Positions 1-6,367 of a stretch of 8,242 nt of DNA are shown piece after piece. Numbering within the stretch: position 1 is the first letter of the stretch; every line of letters starts with the position of its first letter. The notes under the pieces were generated by a model. The model made no database searches and had not been told where the DNA came from. It was given only the letters and a program-made list of their open reading frames with translations. The position numbers and the translations under genes were made by a program. The DNA is from Nanobdellota archaeon (GTDB lineage: Archaea; Nanobdellota; Nanobdellia; Pacearchaeales; GW2011-AR1), in the NCBI GenBank assembly GCA_030689875.1, contig JAUYHR010000035.1, positions 1 through 8,242 of the forward strand. The letters run 5' to 3'.

Positions 1-862
1 CAATTTTTTTAATATATTTCACCGCTTCCGCTAAAGCTATCGCCCCGCAATAATTTTGCGTTCCCGCTTCAAATTTTTCCGGGGATTCTGTCCAGGATGC
101 ATTTTCATAACTGACTGAATCTATCATTCCTCCTCCAAACAAAAATGGAGGAAGTTTTTCAAGCAATTCTTGTTTTCCATAAAGAACCCCAATTCCTGTT
201 GGACCAAACATTTTATGGCCTGAAAATGCTAAAAAATCACAATCAAAATCTTTAACATTAATTTTAATATGGGCAATGCTTTGAGCGACATCTATTATTG
301 TTAAGACATTGTATTTCTTTGCTAGTTGAATTAATTTTTTAATATCATTAATTGTTCCAAACACATTTGAAACATGGGTGATTGCAAGAATCGCCGTTTT
401 GTCATTAATAATTTCCTTTGCTTTTTCATAATCTAATTCATAGTTTTTGGTTATTGGAATAAATTTTAATTTAAAATTATTTTTTTTTGCAAATTCCTGC
501 CAAGGAACAAGATTAGAATGATGCTCCATTACTGTCAACACTATTTCATTTTTGTCTTTAGGGATAATTGAATTAAGAGTTGATGATAAAAGATTAATTG
601 ATTCTGTAGTATTTTTTGTAAAAATAATTTCTTCAGGTTCTGAATTAATAAAATTTGCAATAGTTTCTCTGGCTTGATTGTATTTTTCTGATGTCTTTTC
701 TGCAAGAGTATAAATTCCACGGCCAACATTCGCATTTTCTTTTTCATAAAAATTTGAAATTGCTTTTATAACTTGTTTTGGTTTTTGCGATGTTGAGGCG
801 CTATCTAAGTAAATTAAATTTTTATTATTTTCAAATATTGGAAAATCTTTTTTAAAATTCAT
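1..862 (-). CDS. sufS: SufS-type cysteine desulfurase, C-terminal part beyond window edge
   Basis: This is a PLP enzyme that takes sulfur from L-cysteine as a persulfide for Fe-S cluster assembly, in the cytoplasm. I translated 287 residues on the minus strand from the ATG at 862; the frame is open to position 1, so the gene is cut by the window. Visible family features are the ring-stacking histidine in MEHHSN (His114), Asp191 and Gln194 in DVAQ, the PLP lysine in SGHKMFGPTG (Lys217), and the FEAGTQN segment near 264-270. The RGIYTL stretch near 48-53 and overall similarity fit the SufS/CsdA (group II) class rather than NifS/IscS. The catalytic persulfide cysteine, expected about 75 residues further on, lies outside and cannot be checked. 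The start is 3 nt after the sufB stop, so the two are almost certainly co-transcribed. Confidence 0.95.
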   Translation of the reverse strand, partial: MNFKKDFPIFENNKNLIYLDSASTSQKPKQVIKAISNFYEKENANVGRGIYTLAEKTSEKYNQARETIANFINSEPEEIIFTKNTTESINLLSSTLNSIIPKDKNEIVLTVMEHHSNLVPWQEFAKKNNFKLKFIPITKNYELDYEKAKEIINDKTAILAITHVSNVFGTINDIKKLIQLAKKYNVLTIIDVAQSIAHIKINVKDFDCDFLAFSGHKMFGPTGIGVLYGKQELLEKLPPFLFGGGMIDSVSYENASWTESPEKFEAGTQNYCGAIALAEAVKYIKKI

Positions 863-865
863 CTT

Positions 866-2266
866 TCAACAAACAGAATTCTCTATTTCTAATTCAATAA
901 GCCTGTTTAATTCAACCGCATATTCTAATGGAAGAGCTTTTATTAATGGCTCTATAAATCCAGAGACAATAAGTTTGATTGCTTCATCTTCGCTTAATCC
1001 TCGAGACATTAAATAAAATAATTCTTCTTCTTCAACTTTTCCAACAGTTGCTTCATGCGCTACCTTTACATTATTTTCATCAATTTCCATCGCTGGAAAT
1101 GTTAAAGCTTTTGAAATATTATCCAGCATCAAACCATCGCAGCGGACATTTGATTTTGAATTAATTGCTCCTCTTTTTATATTTACGAGCCCGCGATAAG
1201 AAGATGTTCCTCCATGCATGCTAATTCCCTTGCTTAATATTGAAGAGCTTGTGTTTTCCGCTAAATGATAAACTTTGCATCCAGTGTCTTGATACTGGCC
1301 TTTTCCAGCATAAGCAACCCCGATATAATCCGTTTTTGCATTTTTGCCGACGAGGATACTGCATGGGTATAACATAGTTAAGTGGCTGCCCAGATTTCCA
1401 TTAACCCATTCCATAATCGCATTTTCATGGACAATTGCGCGTTTTGTATTTAGGTTGTAAGTATTTTTAGACCAGTTTTCAATGCTTGAATATCTTGCTC
1501 TTGCTCCTTTTAAAACATAAACTTCAACGCATCCTGCATGCAACGAATTTTCAGTGTATTGTGGCGCTGAACAACCTTCAATATAATGTATTTCTGCGCC
1601 TTCATCAACAATAATTAAAGTATGCTCAAATTGTCCACCTTTTTTTGCATTCATTCTAAAATAAGCCTGTAATGGAATATCTATTTTGACATTTTTAGGA
1701 ACATAAATAAAAGTCCCGCCGCTCCAAACCGCCGCATGAAGAGCTGAAAATTTATGAAGAGTTGGGGAAACGCAATTTGTCATAAAGTATTTTTCAACCA
1801 TTTCCGGATATTTTTGCAATGCCTCGTCCATATCTAAAAAAATAACTCCTTTTTCTTCAAGATCTTTTTTCAAATTATGATAAACTACTTCGCTTTCATA
1901 TTGAGCTCCTACGCCCCCCAATGCAGTTCTTTCTGCTTGCGGAATTCCGAGTTTTTCATAAGTATTCCGTATCTCCTCGGGAACATCTTCCCACGAGCGG
2001 GAATTTTTTTTAGCGTTTGGCTTCATATAATAAATTATTTTTGATAAATCCAAATCATCTATACTGGGTCCCCAGCTCGGCATTGATTTTTTATTAAAAA
2101 GTTTTAGGCCCAAAAGTCTTTTTTTTAGCATCCATTCCGGTTCATTTTTATCTTTAGAAATTTGTTTTACAAGTTCTTTAGTTATTCCCGGTTCTGCCTT
2201 GAAAATAAGATTTTCAGGATTATAATGGTCATAATTTTCCCTATTTATTTCAATTTCTTGGTTCAT
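866..2266 (-). CDS. sufB: Fe-S cluster assembly scaffold SufB
   Basis: SufB is the scaffold of the SUF pathway, where sulfur and iron are assembled into a nascent cluster, normally in a complex with the ATPase SufC (and SufD in many bacteria). The 466-residue length is normal. The beta-helix core is recognisable, with GGVGAQYESE near 117-126, PTLHKFSALHAAVWSGGTF near 168-186 and EGCSAPQY near 230-237. The conserved cysteine in VRCDGLML (Cys376) and the HEA motif (His404, Glu405) are 29 residues apart for Cys-Glu, matching E. coli Cys405/Glu434. The start at 2266 sits one base from a palindromic operator and a few bases from the predicted transcription start, giving an essentially leaderless message. 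It is first in an operon with sufS. No sufC is visible in this window; it may lie to the left or elsewhere. Confidence 0.97.
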   Translation of the reverse strand: MNQEIEINRENYDHYNPENLIFKAEPGITKELVKQISKDKNEPEWMLKKRLLGLKLFNKKSMPSWGPSIDDLDLSKIIYYMKPNAKKNSRSWEDVPEEIRNTYEKLGIPQAERTALGGVGAQYESEVVYHNLKKDLEEKGVIFLDMDEALQKYPEMVEKYFMTNCVSPTLHKFSALHAAVWSGGTFIYVPKNVKIDIPLQAYFRMNAKKGGQFEHTLIIVDEGAEIHYIEGCSAPQYTENSLHAGCVEVYVLKGARARYSSIENWSKNTYNLNTKRAIVHENAIMEWVNGNLGSHLTMLYPCSILVGKNAKTDYIGVAYAGKGQYQDTGCKVYHLAENTSSSILSKGISMHGGTSSYRGLVNIKRGAINSKSNVRCDGLMLDNISKALTFPAMEIDENNVKVAHEATVGKVEEEELFYLMSRGLSEDEAIKLIVSGFIEPLIKALPLEYAVELNRLIELEIENSVC

Positions 2267-2267
2267 A

Positions 2268-2281
2268 TTAACAATAGTTAA
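2268..2281. promoter_or_regulatory. Candidate operator of the suf promoter, TTAACAATAGTTAA
   Basis: This is a 14-bp near-perfect inverted repeat, TTAAC-A/T-AT-A/T-GTTAA, symmetric at 12 of 14 positions. It lies between the sufB TATA box and the sufB ATG and covers the predicted transcription start. A protein bound here would block polymerase loading. The identical 14-mer recurs in the sod promoter at 6102-6115 (opposite orientation of its asymmetric centre), at the same 7-nt distance from the ATACC end of the TATA box. The function as an operator is inferred. Confidence 0.7.
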
Positions 2282-2289
2282 GTTTAAAG

Positions 2290-2297
2290 GTATTTAA
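2290..2297 (-). promoter_or_regulatory. TATA box of the sufB-sufS operon
   Basis: On the minus strand this reads TTAAATAC. The centre is about 25 nt upstream of 2268-2269, placing the start of transcription only 2-3 nt before the sufB ATG, a leaderless arrangement common in archaea. The match to archaeal TATA spacing is good, but the site has not been mapped. Confidence 0.6.
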
Positions 2298-2318
2298 GAT
2301 TTTTGCTATTAGAAATTA

Positions 2319-2326
2319 TTAAATAC
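2319..2326 (+). promoter_or_regulatory. TATA box of the HTH regulator gene
   Basis: The sequence TTAAATAC is the same octamer as the sufB TATA box but faces the opposite way. Its centre is about 25 nt upstream of 2347, so transcription would start at the A of the ATG. This supports a leaderless mRNA and the upstream of the two possible start codons (2347 rather than 2356). Confidence 0.55.
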
Positions 2327-2346
2327 TCTTTTTTATTTAAAATTAA

Positions 2347-2709
2347 ATGGAACTTATGCCCCAAGAACTTGAAGTTTGGTATCTTATTCCTGCAATTAGG
2401 AGAGAACTGACAAGAATCTTTATTTTAGATTTTAATCTTACCCAAAAACAAATTTCTGAAATTTTAGGAGTAACTGAAAGCGCTATTTCTCAATATCAAA
2501 AATCTAAGCGGGCTCAAAATTTAAAATTTTCAAAAAAAGAAATTGAAAAAATTAAAAAATTTGCAAAAAAAATTATCTTAGATAAAAGGCATTCAAAAGA
2601 ATATTTTTACAAACTTTGTCTGGATTTAAGGGGAACTAAAAGTTTATGTGAGTTGCACAAAAAACAAGACAAGAATGTTTTAAAAAATTGTGATTTATGT
2701 TTGAGGTAG
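2347..2709 (+). CDS. Archaeal XRE-like HTH transcriptional regulator with four C-terminal cysteines
   Basis: This is a 120-residue predicted DNA-binding protein resembling the archaeal COG2522 family. The N-terminus carries the LIPAIRREL segment (13-21) typical of that family, followed by a helix-turn-helix at about 31-52 (LTQKQISEILGVTESAISQY). The C-terminal third has Cys91, Cys101, Cys115 and Cys118, the last two as CDLC, four ligands that could hold a zinc ion or an Fe-S cluster. It is divergent from sufB-sufS, with an 80-bp shared intergenic region containing a palindromic operator. The natural inference is that it regulates suf, sensing Fe-S status or oxidants through the cysteines. Neither the metal nor the target is proven by sequence. 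The gene ends one base before the convergent tyw1 stop. An in-frame ATG at 2356 is an alternative start, disfavoured by the promoter spacing. Confidence 0.85.
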   Translation: MELMPQELEVWYLIPAIRRELTRIFILDFNLTQKQISEILGVTESAISQYQKSKRAQNLKFSKKEIEKIKKFAKKIILDKRHSKEYFYKLCLDLRGTKSLCELHKKQDKNVLKNCDLCLR

Positions 2710-2710
2710 T

Positions 2711-3823
2711 TTATTCATTTGGCATAATCACCTTAGAACAATAATCTTTTGCTTTGAATTTTTTGCCAGATTCAATCATTTCAAAAAATTTAGGAAAATT
2801 AATCCATGCTTTTTTGTTTAGAGATTTTTTAATTAACAAAATAGCCCTAGATGGAATATGCTTTCGCATATATTCATATTCTGGAAGTTCTTTTAATAAT
2901 TCTTTCATAAAATTTTCCAAATCTTTCATGTAAGGCATATTCTCTACTTTGTAAAAATTCTGACTTTCTCCAACCCAAACATAAGATTTTAATTCAATAA
3001 AATCCGGGTTTCCTCTTTTTATTAATTCAGCATATCCTTTTACATCGCACATGTTTCCTCCAGAGGAGACCCCATCGGGGCCGTTTTTTATCATCGTCAA
3101 TCTAATGCAGGTTCTGTAATCTCTTGTTTTTAATAAATCCAAACATTCTAACATTCTTTCCCAGAAATCAGAAAATAAAGGTCTGTCAATTTTTTTCATG
3201 AGCTCTTTATTTGGAGCATCAATACTCAAATATAATTGCGTGACTTTATCGATTTTTTTTATTTGTTCAGGATACTGGGAATTTGTAACTAAAAAAGTTG
3301 AGATTTTTCTTTTATGAAATGCTTTTAAAATTTCATTTATTAACGGATAAGTAATCGGCTCGCCGGTTAAAGATAATGCAACGTGTCTGACATTATCCAT
3401 TTCCGAAACAGCTTTTTTATTTGTCTTTTCATAACCCATTCCTCTAAACCCTTTTAATAATTTGAGATGCTCGTCAATAGCATGGTTAATAATGTGCTCT
3501 GGAGAATCTATTGGACCATACCATTCTGAAGCAACAGGAGCTTTTTTTCCTCGCCAGCAAAATTTGCACCTTGAAGCGCAAAACATTGAAGTCGTCATTT
3601 GCATACACTGATGAGAACGAATCCCATAAAAAATAAATTTATAACATCCGCCTTTTCCGCGAAGCATATTTCTAGTCCATTCACAAGTTTTAACAGCAGA
3701 ATGATTTCCGACTAAACGATAGCCTTGTTTTTTTAAAGAATTTTGCTGATCATTAGTTAATTGAGTTTCTAATTGCGGTTTTAATTCTCGTTGAATTACT
3801 TTTAAAGAAATTTTATTTTTCAT
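2711..3823 (-). CDS. taw1: 4-demethylwyosine synthase TYW1 (archaeal Taw1)
   Basis: This radical SAM enzyme condenses m1G37 of tRNA-Phe with two carbons of pyruvate to make 4-demethylwyosine, the first tricyclic step of wyosine biosynthesis. The radical SAM cluster motif is CASRCKFC (Cys82, Cys86, Cys89), followed by the WRGKK signature. A second cluster is expected on Cys47, Cys60 and Cys73, spaced 13 and 13 as in archaeal TYW1 enzymes. The SAM-binding segment SLTGEP is at 151-156 and the family ELKSYVWVGES stretch at 277-287. The length of 370 residues is typical and there is no flavodoxin domain, as expected outside eukaryotes. The start overlaps the stop of the second dph2 fragment by 4 nt (ATGA), so translation is probably coupled. 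Confidence 0.95.
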   Translation of the reverse strand: MKNKISLKVIQRELKPQLETQLTNDQQNSLKKQGYRLVGNHSAVKTCEWTRNMLRGKGGCYKFIFYGIRSHQCMQMTTSMFCASRCKFCWRGKKAPVASEWYGPIDSPEHIINHAIDEHLKLLKGFRGMGYEKTNKKAVSEMDNVRHVALSLTGEPITYPLINEILKAFHKRKISTFLVTNSQYPEQIKKIDKVTQLYLSIDAPNKELMKKIDRPLFSDFWERMLECLDLLKTRDYRTCIRLTMIKNGPDGVSSGGNMCDVKGYAELIKRGNPDFIELKSYVWVGESQNFYKVENMPYMKDLENFMKELLKELPEYEYMRKHIPSRAILLIKKSLNKKAWINFPKFFEMIESGKKFKAKDYCSKVIMPNE

Positions 3824-4569
3824 TCTAATTCTTCCAACGCTTTTATGGGATTTACAGCTTCTTTAATATTTATTATTGGCTGTTCAACATTTACAATATC
3901 ATCTGTTCCGATTCTCGGGCAGGCAGTATTTACCCAAGATTGTATGAAAGGATAATTTTCTAACTGATTTATATTTATTATATCGTCAATAAAAATATAT
4001 GCCTTTTTTCCTTGTTCTTTTAATTTTTCTTTTAAATTTTTAGCCACATTAAAATATTGCTGCCCTGGTTTTATTGTTACTAAAATTCCAATGGTTTTTG
4101 AATTAATAAAAAATCTTAAATTTCTTTTATATCTCTGAATTTGTTTTTCTATTTCTTTTTTTTCAAGAATATTGATTTGATTTGTCGCGGGATTGAAAAT
4201 AACAACTGGTTTAAAATTGTTTGTTTTAATTTCTTTTTTTTGCGCAAGCAACAAAGCTTTTGGGTGGAACAAACCATCGCCAACATATAAAATTAGCTCA
4301 GAATTTTTTATGATATTTTCTTTAAAAGAATCTTCATAGCAATCGCACCCCAAAACCTGTATATTTTCATTTGTTCTTTTTGCTTTCGTAATATTTACTT
4401 TAATTTTATTTTTTTCCAGCTCTTTAATAAAATTTTTCAAATCAGTAAATTGCACTGACGCAAAAAGCGCAATTGATTTAATATTTTTTTCTTTTAAATA
4501 ATTTTTTAATTTATCTGTAACCTTAATCTCGCCTTCCCATTTTGCGTCTATTAAAAGTAAATTTACCAT
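3820..4569 (-). pseudogene. dph2: Dph2 diphthamide synthase, C-terminal fragment of a frame-split gene
   Basis: These 249 residues form the middle and C-terminal domains of archaeal Dph2, which transfers the 3-amino-3-carboxypropyl group of SAM to a histidine of EF2 using an unusual Fe-S radical chemistry. Two of the three cluster cysteines are here: Cys75 in VLGCDC and Cys217 in NTACPRIGTDD. Other family features are the GDGLFHP motif at 97-103 and the IKPGQ segment near 166-170. The N-terminal domain with the third cysteine is in another frame at 4563-4823. The fragment begins with ATG at 4569 inside the sequence ATGGTAA that ends the first frame, so coupled re-initiation is possible. Joining the frames by a -1 shift gives about 335 residues with no gap, the normal family length. 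Whether it is a sequencing indel, recoding or a real split gene is open. Confidence 0.85.
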
Positions 4570-4823
4570 TCTTTTTTATTAAACCTATTATGCCCCCACT
4601 GAACTATTAAATCCATTTTTAGAACATCTAATCCTAACGGCAAATCGCACGCTCCAAAACAACTTCCAAACCAGATAAACGCTTTTGCATTTGTTTTAAC
4701 TTCAATAAAATCAACAATCTGGTTTGATTTATTTTTTAAGCCATCCGGCAATTGAATTAAAACCTGTTTTGAATTTCGTTTTTTTATTTCTTTAATTAAT
4801 TTGTTTAATTCTAGGTTATACAT
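4563..4823 (-). pseudogene. dph2: Dph2 diphthamide synthase, N-terminal fragment of a frame-split gene
   Basis: These 86 residues are the N-terminal domain of archaeal Dph2. VLIQLPDGLK (21-30) matches the family opening, and SCFGACD holds Cys59, the first of the three Fe-S cluster ligands, at the same residue number as in the Pyrococcus horikoshii enzyme as I recall it. The domain runs to IVQWGH and then to KKEW and a stop, precisely where other Dph2 proteins continue into the second domain. The stop codon follows an A6 run on the coding strand. A ribosome slipping back one base there would read on into the 3820-4569 frame through an arginine codon and that frame's ATG. Alone the fragment cannot form the three-cysteine site. 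A TATA-like element 25 nt upstream suggests a leaderless start at 4823. Confidence 0.85.
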
Positions 4824-4844
4824 AAAAAGAAATCGGTTAAGGAA

Positions 4845-4852
4845 TTTTTAAG
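4845..4852 (-). promoter_or_regulatory. Putative TATA box of the dph2-tyw1 operon
   Basis: The minus strand reads CTTAAAAA, centred about 25 nt upstream of the dph2 ATG at 4823, so the transcript would begin at the start codon. It lies in the 45-nt gap after the carrier gene, so dph2-tyw1 may have its own promoter in addition to read-through from sod. Confidence 0.4.
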
Positions 4853-4868
4853 GTTTTGTTTTTAAAAA

Positions 4869-5474
4869 TTATCTAAAACTCTTCCCGCATCCGCAGGATT
4901 TTTCTGCGTTTGGATTGTTGAATTTAAAACCAGATTCATTTAAATTATCCACAAAATCAATTTCAACGCCGTCTAACATTTCAATCCCCTCTTTAGCTGC
5001 AGCAATATTTATGCCGGATTTTTTAAAATTTAAATCTGAGTTTATGGGTTTGTTTATTATTTCAAGATTATAAACCAAACCAGAACATCCCCCAGAAAGA
5101 ACTGATATTCTTAAAATTGCATTTTCCTTTTTTTCATTTTTAATAATATTTTTTATTTTATCTATCGCTGTTTTTGTAAATTTTAATGAAAAGTTTTTTA
5201 TATCTTTAGGTTCCTCCGATTTTGAGTTTTCCCCTAAAATTTTATTTATTTGTTTAACGAGATTGTTTAAATCTTTTTCTGAAAACCCGTGCCCTAAAAC
5301 TCCTTGCTCTAATGTTTCAAAAGCAGCTGCCCCGCATCCAACACAATGAATTCCAAAATCAAGCAGAGTCTCGGTAAGCAATTGCGCTTTTTCCGGATTT
5401 TCTGCAAGAATTTCTGCAATGAGCGTATCTTTTGTTATTTTATTTTTTTGCGATTGTAAAATTTGTTTTTTCAT
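4869..5474 (-). CDS. DUF1858 domain fused to HesB/IscA-like A-type Fe-S carrier
   Basis: This is a two-domain protein of 201 residues. Residues about 13-80 are a DUF1858 domain (ScdA N-terminal-like), with the core LLTETLLDFGIHCVGCG carrying Cys44 and Cys47 as CVGC. After a charged linker (81-95), residues about 96-201 form an A-type carrier of the IscA/SufA/ErpA family. Its three ligand cysteines are all present: Cys130 in SGGCSG and Cys194/Cys196 in the C-terminal CGCG. A-type proteins hold and pass [2Fe-2S]/[4Fe-4S] clusters to client enzymes. DUF1858 is of unknown mechanism but is linked to hybrid-cluster and iron-repair proteins. The gene begins 9 nt after the sod stop, so it is very likely the second gene of the sod operon and shares the sod operator. 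The combination suggests a role in building or repairing clusters under oxidative stress (inference). Confidence 0.9.
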   Translation of the reverse strand: MKKQILQSQKNKITKDTLIAEILAENPEKAQLLTETLLDFGIHCVGCGAAAFETLEQGVLGHGFSEKDLNNLVKQINKILGENSKSEEPKDIKNFSLKFTKTAIDKIKNIIKNEKKENAILRISVLSGGCSGLVYNLEIINKPINSDLNFKKSGINIAAAKEGIEMLDGVEIDFVDNLNESGFKFNNPNAEKSCGCGKSFR

Positions 5475-5483
5475 TTTAATTTT

Positions 5484-6095
5484 TTATTCTTTTTTAGTTT
5501 TATTAAAAAATTCTCCAGCTTTTTTCCAATTAACAACATTCCAAAATGCTTCTATATATTCTGGACGTCTATTTTGATATTTTAAATAATATGCGTGCTC
5601 CCAAACATCTAATCCTAAAATGGGAATTTTTCCATCCATTAAAGGAGAATTTTGATTTTTTGTAGAAACAATTTCTAATTTTCCATCGCTGTTTATAACT
5701 AACCAAGTCCACCCGCTTCCAAAAACTCCAAGAGACGCTTTTGTGAATTGCTCTTTGAAATTTTCAAAACTTCCAAATGTTGAATTAATTTCTTTTGCTA
5801 ATTGTTTTTCTGGCTTTCCCCCGCCTTTTTGGGACATAATTTCCCAAAATAAAGAATGATTTGCATGCCCGCCTCCATGATTGATAACTGCCTGTTTTTT
5901 TTCCTGCGGAATTTTGCTAATATTTTTTAAGACTTCTGCAATTTCCATATCTGCAAATTCTGTTCCATTTAAAGCCTCATTTAATTTGTCAACATAAGTC
6001 TGGTGGTGTTTTGTATAATGAATTTCCATTGTTTTAGCGTCTATATATGGTTCTAATGCATCAAAAGGGTATGGTAAATTTGGTAATTTGAACAT
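5484..6095 (-). CDS. sod: Superoxide dismutase, Fe/Mn family, bacterial MnSOD-like
   Basis: The enzyme converts superoxide to oxygen and hydrogen peroxide in the cytoplasm. The 203-residue length is normal and all four metal ligands are visible: His26 (EIHYTKHH), His80 (GGGHANHSLFW), Asp163 and His167 (LDVWEHAYY). The GGGHANHSLFW form and the C-terminal NQNSPLMDG, which places a glutamine in the second sphere, point to the manganese or cambialistic subtype rather than the iron one. The C-terminal half is strikingly like bacterial MnSOD (YLKYQNRRPEY, FWNVVNW), which suggests acquisition from bacteria. It is promoter-proximal in an operon with the DUF1858-carrier gene. A TATA box and a palindrome identical to the one upstream of sufB precede it, with only about 8 nt of leader predicted. 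Confidence 0.97.
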   Translation of the reverse strand: MFKLPNLPYPFDALEPYIDAKTMEIHYTKHHQTYVDKLNEALNGTEFADMEIAEVLKNISKIPQEKKQAVINHGGGHANHSLFWEIMSQKGGGKPEKQLAKEINSTFGSFENFKEQFTKASLGVFGSGWTWLVINSDGKLEIVSTKNQNSPLMDGKIPILGLDVWEHAYYLKYQNRRPEYIEAFWNVVNWKKAGEFFNKTKKE

Positions 6096-6101
6096 TTTAT
6101 C

Positions 6102-6115
6102 TTAACTATTGTTAA
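6102..6115. promoter_or_regulatory. Candidate operator of the sod promoter, TTAACTATTGTTAA
   Basis: This is the reverse complement of the 14-mer at 2268-2281, with the same TTAAC/GTTAA arms and central AT. It lies 7 nt downstream of the ATACC end of the sod TATA box, over the predicted transcription start near 6103. Identical sequence plus identical placement in two promoters argues for binding by one repressor. The regulator is not identified; the HTH protein at 2347-2709 is a candidate. Confidence 0.7.
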
Positions 6116-6122
6116 TTAAAGA

Positions 6123-6132
6123 GGTATATAAA
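6123..6132 (-). promoter_or_regulatory. TATA box of the sod operon
   Basis: The minus strand reads TTTATATACC, a good archaeal TATA element, about 25 nt upstream of a predicted start near 6103 and 30-37 nt upstream of the sod ATG at 6095. Confidence 0.6.
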
Positions 6133-6367
6133 TTTTTTTGTGTTTCAAATTTAAGTTATAGTTGTAAAAAATTTCAGCGCCCGAGACTGCTCGCGCCTTG
6201 GCTCGTAATTATTTTAACCAGTTACTCTCGTCAAAACGCTCGGCTCCCGAAATCGCTCGTCAATTTTTATTTTTCGCTATCGCATATTTATTCCTCGCAA
6301 AGTCGCTCGGGATTTGACACCAAGGTTCAAATCAAAATTTTAAATGCTATTTAACAACAGCACAAAA
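6133..6367. repeat. Noncoding GC-richer patch with recurring GCTCG words
   Basis: I see no credible gene between the sod promoter and tRNA-Arg; an 81-codon plus-strand frame across it resembles nothing. The part at about 6176-6312 is clearly richer in GC than the flanks. GCTCG occurs at 6189, 6201, 6238, 6255 and 6305, and CTCGTCAA twice (6227 and 6256). An imperfect inverted repeat bounds it, CCCGAGACT at 6180-6188 against AGTCGCTCGGG at 6301-6311. A small hairpin CGAG-ACTG-CTCG lies at 6182-6193. A second inverted repeat (GATTTGA at 6312-6318, TCAAATC at 6327-6333) follows. It could be an interspersed repeat, a structured RNA or the worn remnant of a small mobile element; the sequence alone does not decide. 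Confidence 0.4.

Noticed and set aside
541..747. 68-codon minus-strand frame
   Set aside because: It lies inside sufS in another frame; the sufS frame shows all PLP-enzyme motifs.
979..1164. 61-codon plus-strand frame
   Set aside because: Antisense to sufB, low-complexity Leu/His/Gln translation with no family resemblance.
6109..6354. 81-codon plus-strand frame
   Set aside because: It starts inside the sod promoter region and crosses the repeat-like patch; no recognisable protein and no promoter.
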